DNA of 64,000 nt from Pedobacter nutrimenti (GTDB lineage: Bacteria; Bacteroidota; Bacteroidia; Sphingobacteriales; Sphingobacteriaceae), in NCBI RefSeq assembly GCF_003208655.1, contig NZ_QKLU01000006.1, positions 124,001-188,000 on the forward strand, written 5' to 3'. A model generated the notes under the pieces. The model did not search any database. It had not been told where the DNA came from and saw nothing but the letters and a program-made list of their open reading frames with translations. Shown one piece after another: positions 43,491-51,238 of the stretch (position 1 is its first letter; every line of letters begins with the position of its first letter). The position numbers and the translations under genes are program-made.

Positions 43491-44663
43491 ATGCATGAAG
43501 TACTAGATAATCCGCTGGGATACAATTTCACAGTTTCCGAAAATCAGGAGATGGTGAGGAAGATGGTGAAAGATTTTGCGGAAAAAAATATCCGGCCAAA
43601 TGTAATGGAATGGGATGAATCACAATATTTTCCGGTAGAGGTTTTTAAGAAATTAGGTGAGCTGGGTTTAATGGGCGTTTTGGTCCCTGAAGAATTCGGT
43701 GGTTCGGGTTTCGGCTATCAGGAATATGTTGATGTGATTGTGGAAGTTGCAAAGGTCTGCGGTTCTGTGGGCCTGTCTGTTGCCGCACACAATTCGTTGT
43801 GTACAGGACACATTATGACCTTCGCCAATGAAGAACAGAAAAGAAAATGGCTTCCAAAACTGGCCACTGCCGAATGGATCGGTGCCTGGGGATTAACAGA
43901 AGCCAACACCGGATCTGATGCCATGCGAATGATGACCACAGCTGTGCGTGAGGGAGATGAGTATGTGATCAACGGGGCAAAAAACTGGATTACCCATGGT
44001 AAATCAGGTGATGTTGCCGTGGTTATGGTCCGTACAGGTGAAAAAGGCGATTCTAAAGGAATTTCTGCTATTGTGGTAGAGCGCGGCACACCGGGTTTCT
44101 CTGCTGGCAAAAAGGAAAATAAACTGGGCATGCGTGCTTCGGAAACAACTGAAATGATTTTTGACAACTGCCGGGTTCCTGTAGCGAACCTGCTGGGTAA
44201 GGAAGGGGAAGGTTTCAAACAAGCCATGAAGGTACTTGATGGTGGCCGGATTTCCATTGCTGCTTTATCTTTGGGAATTGCAAAAGGCGCTTATGAAGCA
44301 GCAGTGGCTTATTCTAAAGAACGTCACCAATTTGGTCAGCCGATTTCCAGCTTTCAGGGCATTAGTTTTAAACTGGCGGATATGGCCACCGAAATTGAAG
44401 CGGCAGAATTGCTGATCCGTCAGGCTGCCGATATGAAGAACCGTGGGGTGAAAATGACAAAAGAATCTGCGATGGCAAAATATTTTGCCTCTGAGGTTGC
44501 TGTCAGGGCGTCTACCGAAGCGGTCCAGATTTTTGGTGGTTATGGCTATACAAAGGATTTTCCGGTAGAGAAATTTTACAGGGATAGTAAATTATGTACT
44601 ATTGGTGAGGGAACTTCCGAAATTCAGAAAATAGTTATTGCAAGAGAAGTTTTAAATGCTTAA
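43491..44663 (+). CDS. Acyl-CoA dehydrogenase (short/medium-chain type)
   Basis: The 390-aa flavoenzyme oxidises acyl-CoA to trans-2-enoyl-CoA and passes electrons to electron-transfer flavoprotein. ACAD signatures are GAWGLTEANTGSDAMRM (FAD-site region, about 125-141), GAKNWITHG, KLGMRASETTEMIFDNCRVP, and the C-terminal FGGYGYTKDFPVEKFYRDSK. The catalytic base is the Glu in IGEGTSEIQK. Length is typical. Sequence pattern fits butyryl-CoA/short-branched dehydrogenases; substrate chain length cannot be settled. It is monocistronic with its own terminator. Confidence 0.93.
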   Translation: MHEVLDNPLGYNFTVSENQEMVRKMVKDFAEKNIRPNVMEWDESQYFPVEVFKKLGELGLMGVLVPEEFGGSGFGYQEYVDVIVEVAKVCGSVGLSVAAHNSLCTGHIMTFANEEQKRKWLPKLATAEWIGAWGLTEANTGSDAMRMMTTAVREGDEYVINGAKNWITHGKSGDVAVVMVRTGEKGDSKGISAIVVERGTPGFSAGKKENKLGMRASETTEMIFDNCRVPVANLLGKEGEGFKQAMKVLDGGRISIAALSLGIAKGAYEAAVAYSKERHQFGQPISSFQGISFKLADMATEIEAAELLIRQAADMKNRGVKMTKESAMAKYFASEVAVRASTEAVQIFGGYGYTKDFPVEKFYRDSKLCTIGEGTSEIQKIVIAREVLNA

Positions 44664-44720
44664 CTTGTAACCACTTTAATTCAAAACAAGCATATTCTAA
44701 CCAAATATAAAACTAGAGCC

Positions 44721-44748
44721 GCCGGTGACCTCAGTCACCGGCTTTTTT
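44721..44748 (+). terminator. Intrinsic terminator after acyl-CoA dehydrogenase
   Basis: GCCGGTGAC (44721-44729) pairs perfectly with 44734-44742 around CTCA, then six Ts. Confidence 0.93.
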
Positions 44749-44904
44749 ATGTTTCATCCATTTCAGGACAGCTGGATAATGATTTAAATATAGGTTGAAG
44801 CCGGTCAAGTCGTCTAAACGCCCCGCATATGGCCTCGTTGTAACTGCTCCTGCAAAATTACAACAATGTTGTTTGTTTTCTGGCTGCTTTTTGATCCGGA
44901 TTTA

Positions 44905-44912
44905 TATCTTTG
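44905..44912 (+). promoter_or_regulatory. Candidate -7 element for the small barrel protein gene
   Basis: TATCTTTG matches TAnnTTTG and lies 27 bp before the start codon. No TTTG is found at the ideal -33 distance. Confidence 0.45.
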
Positions 44913-44939
44913 CCGCCTTCTAATTAACAATCAAAAAAC

Positions 44940-45557
44940 ATGAAAAAATTATTTACAATTTTACTCTTTACCCTATGCAGTTTCGCGGCCTTTTCACAAC
45001 AAAAGGGCAGTTTTGAATTTGGATTTAATGTGGGTTATAACATTGCAACAGTGCAAAGCGGCTCCCTAACCAATACTGAATTTAGGAGCGGGGTGAACAT
45101 TGGGGCCTCTGGTGATTACTTTTTTTCTGACAGGTGGAGTCTTAAAGCAAAACTAAGTTATGATCAGAAAGGCTGGAACAAAGGATTTATTACCGATTTA
45201 GATAAAAATCAAAGTGCTGTGACCAATTATCATTTTGATTATTTGACCATTCCTGTAATGGCCAACTGGCATTTTGGTAAGACCAGAAACTGGTACCTGA
45301 ATTTCGGTCCTTATGCCGGAGTTTTACTTAGTGCAAAAGAGACTGCTTTTCATAAAGATTTAAAAGACTTTTCAAATGGCCTTGATCTGGGCTTTGCCTT
45401 GGGTATCGGTGTAAAAATACCTGTTGCAGATAAAATTAAAATTGTACTGGAAGCCGATGGACAAGGTGGTTTGACAGACATCCTGAAAAACAACCAGGGC
45501 TCTAGTCTCAGGAATTCCAGGACCAGTTTGAATGCCGGTGTGGCTTTTGCACTTTAG
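44940..45557 (+). CDS. Small outer-membrane beta-barrel protein (PorT-like fold)
   Basis: The 205-aa exported protein has a signal peptide (about 1-19, LFTILLFTLCSFAAFS), then alternating strands of an eight-stranded barrel: GSFEFGFNVGYNIATVQSG, WSLKAKLSYDQKGW, YLNFGPYAGVLLSA, LGFALGIGVKIPVAD. The C-terminus ends LNAGVAFAL. This is the common Bacteroidota 'porin family / outer membrane beta-barrel' type (PF13568-like). Function is unknown for most members. It is a single gene, bounded by terminators on both sides. Confidence 0.85.
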   Translation: MKKLFTILLFTLCSFAAFSQQKGSFEFGFNVGYNIATVQSGSLTNTEFRSGVNIGASGDYFFSDRWSLKAKLSYDQKGWNKGFITDLDKNQSAVTNYHFDYLTIPVMANWHFGKTRNWYLNFGPYAGVLLSAKETAFHKDLKDFSNGLDLGFALGIGVKIPVADKIKIVLEADGQGGLTDILKNNQGSSLRNSRTSLNAGVAFAL

Positions 45558-45575
45558 GATTTAAATTACAGTAAT

Positions 45576-45609
45576 AAAAAGAGGGCATCATAAAGATTGC
45601 CCTCTTTTT
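45576..45609. terminator. Bidirectional terminator between convergent genes
   Basis: AAAAAGAGGGC (45576-45586) pairs with 45599-45609. It serves the barrel gene on the plus strand and the hypothetical gene ending at 45620 on the minus strand. Confidence 0.9.
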
Positions 45610-45619
45610 ATTTTTTAAG

Positions 45620-46009
45620 CTATGGCTGCGGCGCGTTGCGGGAAGATACAATGCTATCGACCACAAAAGTGCTGAAACCCCGCCAGGGCAGTTTGGCATT
45701 GTATTCCTTATAATGAAGTTCGTACACCTTTCCGCTATTGGACATGAGCTGCTGGGCGAGCTTTTCATCGGCAATAGAAAATTCAAATTCATTGGATTGT
45801 ATACTGCCGGCCTGCTTGGACTGAACACCCGACTGGATCAATTTCCCTTCATAAGTTTTGAACAGATATCCTTTTTTGACTACATAATTGAGTTCTCCGG
45901 ATTTAACCCCTTCCCCGAAAACAAAATAGTACCGGTAATACACCAGTCCTGCAAGGATTACAACGGCAGCAAGGATGCCATAGGTAAGTGCTTTTTTTCC
46001 TGTTGTCAT
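45620..46009 (-). CDS. Hypothetical membrane-anchored protein
   Basis: The 129-aa protein has one N-terminal helix (about 7-25, ALTYGILAAVVILAGLVYY) and a soluble domain outside the membrane. Short conserved-looking stretches are GELNYVVKKGYLFKTYEGKL and KVYELHYKEYNAKLPWRG. From memory, similar Bacteroidota proteins are often labelled '6-phosphogluconate dehydrogenase', but nothing here supports that: there is no Rossmann motif and the protein is far too short. I treat its function as unknown. It is divergent from rpsU. Confidence 0.8.
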   Translation of the reverse strand: MTTGKKALTYGILAAVVILAGLVYYRYYFVFGEGVKSGELNYVVKKGYLFKTYEGKLIQSGVQSKQAGSIQSNEFEFSIADEKLAQQLMSNSGKVYELHYKEYNAKLPWRGFSTFVVDSIVSSRNAPQP

Positions 46010-46116
46010 ATTTTAGATGATATTAAGTAATTAGCCTCTATGTAAGTAAAACTGTGCCAGATATTTAAATGTCTTTCTGCCCGGCCAAAGCAAACCGCTA
46101 ATATTTTAAAATATAT

Positions 46117-46147
46117 TTTATAGTTGCTGGAATTATACTTACATTTG
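46117..46147 (+). promoter_or_regulatory. Promoter of rpsU
   Basis: TACATTTG at 46140-46147 is a perfect -7 element, with TTTA 19 nt upstream (46117-46120), one mismatch from TTTG. Transcription would start near 46154, giving a leader of about 48 nt that includes the Shine-Dalgarno sequence. Confidence 0.65.
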
Positions 46148-46183
46148 CATCCCCTGATAATAAGGGAATTAAAAAGAACCGAG

Positions 46184-46190
46184 AGGAGGT
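46184..46190 (+). promoter_or_regulatory. Strong Shine-Dalgarno sequence of rpsU
   Basis: AGGAGGT lies 11 nt before the ATG at 46202. Most genes in this window have no such site. In Flavobacterium the rpsU mRNA is a known exception whose translation responds to bS21 supply. Confidence 0.85.
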
Positions 46191-46201
46191 ATTTTAACGT
46201 T

Positions 46202-46396
46202 ATGATTATAATTAATATTAAAGACGGCGAATCATTAGATAAAGCGCTGAAACGTTTCAAAAAGAAATTTGAAAAAACAGGAGTGTTGAGAGAACTACGT
46301 AGCCGTCAAGCATACGAGAAAAAATCCGTTACTCGCCGCACGCAAGTTAAACACGCTATTTACAAGCAAAATATGCAACTGGAAGGCACAGTTTAA
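46202..46396 (+). CDS. rpsU: 30S ribosomal protein S21
   Basis: The 64-aa, very basic protein is bS21 (MIIINIKDGESLDKALKRFK, with RELRSRQAYEKKSVTRRTQV). It sits near the 3' end of 16S rRNA. In Bacteroidota it helps hide the anti-Shine-Dalgarno sequence, together with bS6 and bS18. The correct start is the ATG at 46202; a longer frame from 46124 would add 26 unrelated residues and cover the promoter and Shine-Dalgarno site. It is a single gene with a promoter, a strong ribosome-binding site and an intrinsic terminator. Confidence 0.96.
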   Translation: MIIINIKDGESLDKALKRFKKKFEKTGVLRELRSRQAYEKKSVTRRTQVKHAIYKQNMQLEGTV

Positions 46397-46414
46397 GCCC
46401 GATAGTTCTACCAT

Positions 46415-46453
46415 AAAAAAAACGCAGCTGAAGAATTCGGCTGCGTTTTTTTT
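46415..46453 (+). terminator. Intrinsic terminator after rpsU
   Basis: A 14-bp stem (46415-46428 with 46440-46453) with A and T runs. It isolates rpsU from the recombinase gene downstream. Confidence 0.93.
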
Positions 46454-46542
46454 ATGGTCATTTTTGTCATTATTTCAAATAAAACTTGTTTGTTTCCTTC
46501 GTTTTTGTATATTCAACTTATCGGTTTTTATAAGCAGCATCT

Positions 46543-47427
46543 ATGGCAATAGAAACATTTTTAGCCCATTTGACCAACGAGAAACGTTATTCGCCTTATA
46601 CGGTCACTTCCTATCAGACAGACCTGCTGCAATTCAGTGATTACCTGCAGGAAACATTTGAAATGGGATTGCTGGAGGCCGAGCACCTGCACATCAGAAA
46701 TTACATTGTGTACCTGATGGAGCACCAGATCGGGGCAAGCTCGGTGAACCGGAAACTTTCTGCGCTACGGAGTTTTTATAAATATAACCAGCGCATGGGC
46801 CTGCTGTCTGCCAACCCTGCAGCCAGAATCAAAGCACCCAAAGCCGCAAAACATTTACCCGTATTTATTGACGATCAGAAACTGGATGAACTGCTGGATT
46901 CTGACGTATATTTTAATGACAGTTTCCCTTCGGTAAGAGATAAAATGATCATAGAAGTGTTTTTTGGTACAGGGATGAGGTTATCTGAGCTCCTGGGGCT
47001 TAAAGAAGCAGATCTGGATCATTATAACCAGACCGTTAAAGTGCTGGGCAAGGGAGGAAAGGAACGGATCATTCCGATAGCAAGGCCTCTGGCCGGACAG
47101 CTGAAAGATTATATTATGTTAAAATCATTACAAAATTTTAATAACAAAACAGAGGTCTTATTCGTTAATGATACAGGTAAGCCTGCAAGCCGGAACTTTA
47201 TTTATGGACAGGTCAGAAACTACCTGGCATTTATCTCTACGCAGGATAAAAAAAGCCCGCATGTACTGCGGCATTCCTACGCCACCAGCCTGCTGAACAG
47301 GGGAGCGGATTTAAATGCAATAAAAGAATTACTGGGGCATGCCAGCTTGGCGGCCACCCAGGTGTATACGCACAATTCAATTGAAAGATTAAAAACTATA
47401 TATAAACAAGCCCATCCAAAGGCATAA
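46543..47427 (+). CDS. xerC: XerC/XerD-type tyrosine recombinase
   Basis: The 294-aa protein has an N-terminal SAM-like core-binding domain (about 1-85, FLAHLTNEKRYSPYTVTSYQ) and a catalytic domain. Its pentad is visible: Arg in FFGTGMRLSELLGL, Lys in VLGKGGKERIIP, His and Arg in SPHVLRHSYATSLLN, His in LLGHASLAATQ, and Tyr in VYTHNSIE. Size and sequence fit the housekeeping Xer enzymes that resolve chromosome dimers, not a phage or transposon integrase, and no attachment-site duplication is seen near. hpf begins 14 bp downstream. XerC versus XerD cannot be separated by eye. Confidence 0.88.
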   Translation: MAIETFLAHLTNEKRYSPYTVTSYQTDLLQFSDYLQETFEMGLLEAEHLHIRNYIVYLMEHQIGASSVNRKLSALRSFYKYNQRMGLLSANPAARIKAPKAAKHLPVFIDDQKLDELLDSDVYFNDSFPSVRDKMIIEVFFGTGMRLSELLGLKEADLDHYNQTVKVLGKGGKERIIPIARPLAGQLKDYIMLKSLQNFNNKTEVLFVNDTGKPASRNFIYGQVRNYLAFISTQDKKSPHVLRHSYATSLLNRGADLNAIKELLGHASLAATQVYTHNSIERLKTIYKQAHPKA

Positions 47428-47430
47428 AAA

Positions 47431-47436
47431 AGGAGG
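47431..47436 (+). promoter_or_regulatory. Strong Shine-Dalgarno sequence of hpf
   Basis: AGGAGG lies 5 nt before the ATG at 47442, an ideal distance. It is the second such site in a 1.3-kb stretch and otherwise rare in this window. Confidence 0.85.
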
Positions 47437-47441
47437 ACAAC

Positions 47442-47789
47442 ATGAAAATCACAGTTCAATCGATCCATTTCAGTGCAGACAAGAAGTTGTTGGATTTTAT
47501 TCAAAGAAAGGTTGATAAACTGGACCAGTTTTTTGACCAGATCATCAGTGGGGAAGTTTACCTGAAACTGGAAAATGTGGATGACGAGGCGAATAAAATC
47601 AGCGAAATTAAGCTGATGGTTCCCGGAGGAACTTTGTTTGCAAAAGAGCAGTGCAAAACATTTGAAGAAGCGACAGATTTGTCGATTGAATCCTTAAAAA
47701 AACAAATTACGAAACATAAAGATAAGACCAGAACAAAATTAAGCGAACATAAAGCAATTTTAACCGCGAATGAAGTGTCTGATTATTAG
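47442..47789 (+). CDS. hpf: Ribosome hibernation-promoting factor / RaiA family protein
   Basis: The 115-aa protein has the HPF/YfiA beta-alpha-beta-beta-beta-alpha pattern: MKITVQSIHFSADKKLLDFI, then IQRKVDKLDQFFDQIISGEV, and CKTFEEATDLSIESLKKQIT. The C-terminus ends soon after the second helix, so this is the short form without the dimerisation domain of long HPF. Such proteins bind the 30S decoding region in starvation and block translation. It lies 14 bp after xerC and carries a strong Shine-Dalgarno site, unlike its neighbours. A terminator follows. Confidence 0.9.
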   Translation: MKITVQSIHFSADKKLLDFIQRKVDKLDQFFDQIISGEVYLKLENVDDEANKISEIKLMVPGGTLFAKEQCKTFEEATDLSIESLKKQITKHKDKTRTKLSEHKAILTANEVSDY

Positions 47790-47810
47790 ATACATCGTTT
47801 TAAAAGAAGA

Positions 47811-47841
47811 TTGACGGCCCAAAAGCCGTCAATTTTTTTTT
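47811..47841 (+). terminator. Intrinsic terminator after hpf
   Basis: TTGACGGC (47811-47818) pairs with 47825-47832 around CCAAAA, followed by nine Ts. Confidence 0.93.
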
Positions 47842-47850
47842 AAAAATAAT

Positions 47851-47881
47851 TTTGCATAGAAGATTTATTCTTGTAGATTTG
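47851..47881 (+). promoter_or_regulatory. Main promoter of the tRNA-tuf superoperon
   Basis: TTTG at 47851-47854, a 19-nt spacer and TAGATTTG at 47874-47881 match the consensus exactly. A second -7-like TAGTTTTG stands at 47961-47968, nearer to the first tRNA, with TTTT as a poor -33. Confidence 0.82.
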
Positions 47882-47989
47882 CATTCCATTTCGGAACAGG
47901 CGTTAAGCTTTTAAGATTTGGAAAGGTTCTGTGAAAGTTTTAGAATAACATAAAATACATTAGTTTTGCAACACAAAATGTATGTATAA

Positions 47990-48062
<73 letters not shown>

Positions 48063-48101
48063 CTTTTAATAGAGCGCAGCAATGTGTTATGGTTAAAAGA
48101 T

Positions 48102-48184
48102 GGGGAGATACCAGAGTGGCCAAATGGGACAGACTGTAACTCTGTTGTCGCAAGACTTCGAAGGTTCGAATCCTTCTCTCCCCA
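48102..48184 (+). tRNA. tRNA-Tyr (GTA)
   Basis: The 83-nt class-II tRNA has a long variable arm. Acceptor GGGGAGA/TCTCCCC, anticodon stem ACAGA/TCTGT, loop CTGTAAC (anticodon GTA). It is second in the cluster, as tyrU in E. coli. Confidence 0.96.
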
Positions 48185-48195
48185 CAATAAAAGAA

Positions 48196-48268
48196 GCGGA
48201 AGTAGCTCAGTTGGTAGAGCGATAGCCTTCCAAGCTATAGGTCGCGAGTTCGAACCTCGTCTTCCGCT
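48196..48268 (+). tRNA. tRNA-Gly (TCC)
   Basis: 73 nt with acceptor GCGGAAG/CTTCCGC, anticodon stem ATAGC/GCTAT and loop CTTCCAA (anticodon TCC). It is third in the cluster, as glyT in E. coli. Confidence 0.96.
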
Positions 48269-48350
48269 CTTAAATGGAAAAGTTGGGCTTCGGCAGGAAT
48301 TGTGTTTTTTAGATCTTTAAGGTCTAACGATTACGCTGCTGAGATTAAAA

Positions 48351-48422
<72 letters not shown>

Positions 48423-48542
48423 CAGGAAATAAGAAACTTTGTTAAATCTGTAATAGAACAGAGTGAACAAGGTTTTTTGTATTGAAATAGTATCAAAACA
48501 ACAAATTAAAATAAAAGTTAACCTACTAATAAGTATAAAAAC

Positions 48543-49730
48543 ATGGCAAAAGAAAAGTTTGACCGCAGTAAGCCGCACTTAAACATCGGTACAATCGGTC
48601 ACGTTGACCACGGTAAAACAACCTTAACAGCAGCTATCACTAAGGTCTTGGCTGATGCTGGTTTAACTGAGGCTCGTTCATTTGATTCGATTGACTCAGC
48701 TCCTGAGGAAAAAGAAAGAGGTATCACCATTAATACAGCACACGTTGAGTATTCAACTGCTAACCGTCACTATGCTCACGTTGACTGTCCAGGTCACGCG
48801 GATTACGTGAAAAACATGGTTACTGGTGCTGCGCAAATGGATGGAGCTATCATCGTAGTAGCTGCTACAGATGGTCCAATGCCACAAACTCGCGAGCACA
48901 TCCTATTGGCTCGTCAGGTAGGTGTTCCTTCATTAGTTGTATTCATGAATAAAGTGGATATGGTTGATGATCCTGAATTATTGGAATTAGTAGAAATGGA
49001 AGTTCGTGAATTGTTATCATTCTATGAATTCCCTGGTGATGATATTCCTGTTATCCAAGGTTCTGCTTTGGGTGGTTTGAATGGCGATCCGAAATGGGTT
49101 GGTAAAATCATGGAATTAATGGATGCTGTTGATAGCTATATTCCAATTCCTCCACGTTTGACTGATCTTCCATTCTTAATGCCTGTTGAGGACGTATTCT
49201 CGATCACTGGTCGTGGTACTGTTGCAACTGGTCGTATTGAGCGTGGTGTAATCAACTCTGGTGATCCTGTTGAGATCCTGGGTATGGGTGCTGAAAATCT
49301 TAAATCAACTGTAACAGGTGTTGAGATGTTCCGTAAGATCCTTGATTATGGTGAAGCTGGTGATAACGTAGGTTTATTGTTACGTGGTATTGAGAAAACT
49401 GATATCCGTCGTGGTATGGTTATCTGCAAACCAGGTTCTGTAACTCCTCACACTGATTTCAAAGCTGAGATCTATGTATTGTCAAAAGCAGAAGGTGGTC
49501 GTCACACTCCGTTCTTTAACAAATACCGTCCTCAATTCTATTTCCGTACCACAGACGTAACAGGTGAAATTTCACTTGCTGAAGGAACTGAAATGGTTAT
49601 GCCAGGTGATAACGTTACCATCACTGTAAAGTTGATCAACGCTATCGCAATGGAAAAAGGTCTTCGTTTCGCTATCCGTGAAGGTGGTAGAACTGTAGGA
49701 GCTGGTCAGGTAACTGAAATCCTGAAATAG
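48543..49730 (+). CDS. tuf: Elongation factor Tu
   Basis: The 395-aa GTPase delivers aminoacyl-tRNA to the ribosome. G-motifs are [14 protein letters not shown] (P-loop), RGITI (switch I), DCPGH, NKVD and the SAL-type G5. Domains II and III follow, ending [10 protein letters not shown]. Codon use is strongly biased to a few GGT/CGT/GTT-type codons, typical of very highly expressed genes. It lies between tRNA-Thr(GGT) and tRNA-Trp in the superoperon and no own promoter is clear. Two alternative hairpins follow its stop. Confidence 0.98.
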   Translation: MAKEKFDRSKPHLNIGTIGHVDHGKTTLTAAITKVLADAGLTEARSFDSIDSAPEEKERGITINTAHVEYSTANRHYAHVDCPGHADYVKNMVTGAAQMDGAIIVVAATDGPMPQTREHILLARQVGVPSLVVFMNKVDMVDDPELLELVEMEVRELLSFYEFPGDDIPVIQGSALGGLNGDPKWVGKIMELMDAVDSYIPIPPRLTDLPFLMPVEDVFSITGRGTVATGRIERGVINSGDPVEILGMGAENLKSTVTGVEMFRKILDYGEAGDNVGLLLRGIEKTDIRRGMVICKPGSVTPHTDFKAEIYVLSKAEGGRHTPFFNKYRPQFYFRTTDVTGEISLAEGTEMVMPGDNVTITVKLINAIAMEKGLRFAIREGGRTVGAGQVTEILK

Positions 49731-49739
49731 TAAAAACGT

Positions 49740-49822
49740 CCTAAGTACATCGTATTTAGACAGTATACGACTTAGTACTTAAACAAAGAAGTTTAATTTA
49801 ACCGAAGGTTTAAGTACTAAGT
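49740..49822 (+). promoter_or_regulatory. Two mutually exclusive hairpins between tuf and tRNA-Trp
   Basis: A perfect 15-bp inverted repeat (49770-49784 with 49808-49822, 23-nt loop) is followed by TATTTTAT. An earlier copy of the same motif (TAAGTAC, 49742-49748) can instead pair with GTACTTA inside 49776-49782, enclosing an inner TCGTAT/ATACGA stem. The two folds share the central segment, so only one can form at a time, as in attenuators. Confidence 0.6.
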
Positions 49823-49832
49823 TATTTTATAC

Positions 49833-49903
49833 ACGGGCATAGTTCAATGGTAGAATAGAGGTCTCCAAAACCTTTGATCAGGGTTCGAATCCTTGTGCCC
49901 GTG
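49833..49903 (+). tRNA. tRNA-Trp (CCA)
   Basis: 71 nt with acceptor ACGGGCA/TGCCCGT, anticodon loop CTCCAAA (anticodon CCA) and G as discriminator. It sits between tuf and secE; the secE start codon follows 13 bp after it. Confidence 0.96.
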
Positions 49904-49916
49904 CAAAAACTTAAAT

Positions 49917-50114
49917 ATGGCTAGCGTAGTTCAATTTATTAAAGAATCATATGAAGAAATGACCCAGAAGGTTACCTGGCCGGCATGGGGAGAATTGTTG
50001 AATTCTGCAGTGTTGGTTCTTGTAGCTTCTCTGATTATTGCAGTCGTTGTATTTGCAATGGATAAGGGCTCTACTTTTGTTTTAGATACTTTTTATAAAT
50101 CACTTTCTAATTAA
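49917..50114 (+). CDS. secE: Preprotein translocase subunit SecE
   Basis: The 65-aa protein is a single-helix SecE (about 33-53, LVLVASLIIAVVVFAMD) after the amphipathic stretch FIKESYEEMTQKVTWPAWGE, which carries the conserved KVTWP motif. It clamps SecY in the translocon. The start is the ATG at 49917; a longer frame from 49893 would overlap the tRNA-Trp gene and is rejected. nusG follows after 13 bp. Confidence 0.96.
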   Translation: MASVVQFIKESYEEMTQKVTWPAWGELLNSAVLVLVASLIIAVVVFAMDKGSTFVLDTFYKSLSN

Positions 50115-50127
50115 TATATAAAGCTAA

Positions 50128-50670
50128 ATGAACGATCAGTTAAAGTGGTATGTAGTTAGAGCTGTTAGCGGAAAAGAGAAGAAGGTTAAACAGTATATCG
50201 ATTCTGAAATTAGTCGTTTAGGTTTTTCACATCTTGTTCCTCAGGTATTGATCCCAATGGAAAAATACTACCAGATGAAAGATGGCAAGAAAATTGCTAA
50301 AGAACGTAACTTCTATCCTGGTTATGTTTTGATTGAAGCAATACTTGACGGAGAATTGGAGCACATTATTAAAAATGTTAATAGTGTGATTGGTTTTTTA
50401 GGGGATAAAGGTGGAAACCCGGTACCTATGCGTCAGGCAGAGGTTAATCGTATTTTGGGTAAAGTTGATGAGATGAGCCAGCAAGGCGAAACCATGAACG
50501 TTGCTTATTATGTTGGAGAGAACGTTAAAGTAATGGATGGACCTTTTAATGGTTTCACCGGCGTGATCGAAGAGGTAAATGAAGAGAAAAAGAAACTAAA
50601 AGTTATGGTTAAGATCTTTGGACGTAAAACGCCATTGGAACTTAACTACATGCAAGTAGAAAAAGAATAA
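50128..50670 (+). CDS. nusG: Transcription antitermination/pausing factor NusG
   Basis: The 180-aa protein has the NGN domain (about 1-115, [20 protein letters not shown], with FYPGYVLIE) and a C-terminal KOW domain (about 128-180, [20 protein letters not shown]). It binds RNA polymerase and links it to Rho or the ribosome. Position and size are standard. A hairpin lies just after it and before rplK. Confidence 0.96.
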   Translation: MNDQLKWYVVRAVSGKEKKVKQYIDSEISRLGFSHLVPQVLIPMEKYYQMKDGKKIAKERNFYPGYVLIEAILDGELEHIIKNVNSVIGFLGDKGGNPVPMRQAEVNRILGKVDEMSQQGETMNVAYYVGENVKVMDGPFNGFTGVIEEVNEEKKKLKVMVKIFGRKTPLELNYMQVEKE

Positions 50671-50696
50671 AATAATGGTCAGTATTGACCGTTATT
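50671..50696 (+). promoter_or_regulatory. Hairpin in the rplK leader
   Basis: An imperfect 11-bp inverted repeat (AATAATGGTCA with TGACCGTTATT) lies 75 nt before rplK. No T run follows. It may be a processing site or part of autoregulation of the L11-L1 unit. Confidence 0.45.
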
Positions 50697-50771
50697 TATA
50701 TCTATATAAGAGCTTAAATGTTACATGCTTCCAATATTTAACATTGAGTATTACAATTAACAAAACAAAAA

Positions 50772-51215
50772 ATGGCAAAAGAAGTCAGTGCGCTTGTTAA
50801 ATTACAAATCAAAGGTGGAGCTGCAAACCCATCGCCTCCGGTAGGACCTGCATTAGGTGCTAAAGGGGTGAACATTATGGAGTTTTGCAAGCAATTCAAT
50901 GCTCGTACCCAAGATAAGCCAGGTAAAGTATTACCAGTTGTAATTACTGTTTATGCTGACAAGTCTTTCGAATTTATCATCAAAACCCCTCCGGTAGCTA
51001 TCCAGTTAAAAGATGCTACTAAATTACAGAGTGGTTCTGCTGAGCCCAACCGTAAAAAAGTTGGTTCGGTGACTTGGGATCAGGTTAAATCGATTGCTGA
51101 AGATAAGATGACTGACTTAAACGCTTTCACTATCGAATCAGCAATGAGTATGGTTGCCGGTACAGCACGCAGTATGGGAATCACCGTTAGCGGTGACGCA
51201 CCCTGGAAAAATTAA
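50772..51215 (+). CDS. rplK: 50S ribosomal protein L11
   Basis: The 147-aa protein forms the GTPase-associated centre of the large subunit with 23S rRNA. Signatures are [36 protein letters not shown], and the C-terminal RNA-binding [17 protein letters not shown]. Length is typical. rplA follows after 23 bp. Confidence 0.97.
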   Translation: MAKEVSALVKLQIKGGAANPSPPVGPALGAKGVNIMEFCKQFNARTQDKPGKVLPVVITVYADKSFEFIIKTPPVAIQLKDATKLQSGSAEPNRKKVGSVTWDQVKSIAEDKMTDLNAFTIESAMSMVAGTARSMGITVSGDAPWKN

Positions 51216-51238
51216 TTAACAAAAAACAGTTTACAACA

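Noticed and set aside
45620-46009. 6-phosphogluconate dehydrogenase
   Set aside because: The label circulates for similar proteins, but the protein has 129 residues, a membrane anchor and no nucleotide-binding motif.
46124-46201. N-terminal extension of S21
   Set aside because: The extra 26 codons cover the promoter and Shine-Dalgarno site and are not part of the bS21 family.
46543-47427. Phage or integron integrase
   Set aside because: Size and sequence fit housekeeping Xer recombinases; it lies next to hpf with no att repeats, cargo genes or composition change.
49893-49916. Longer secE starting inside tRNA-Trp
   Set aside because: It would overlap the 3' end of the tRNA gene; the ATG at 49917 gives the normal SecE N-terminus.
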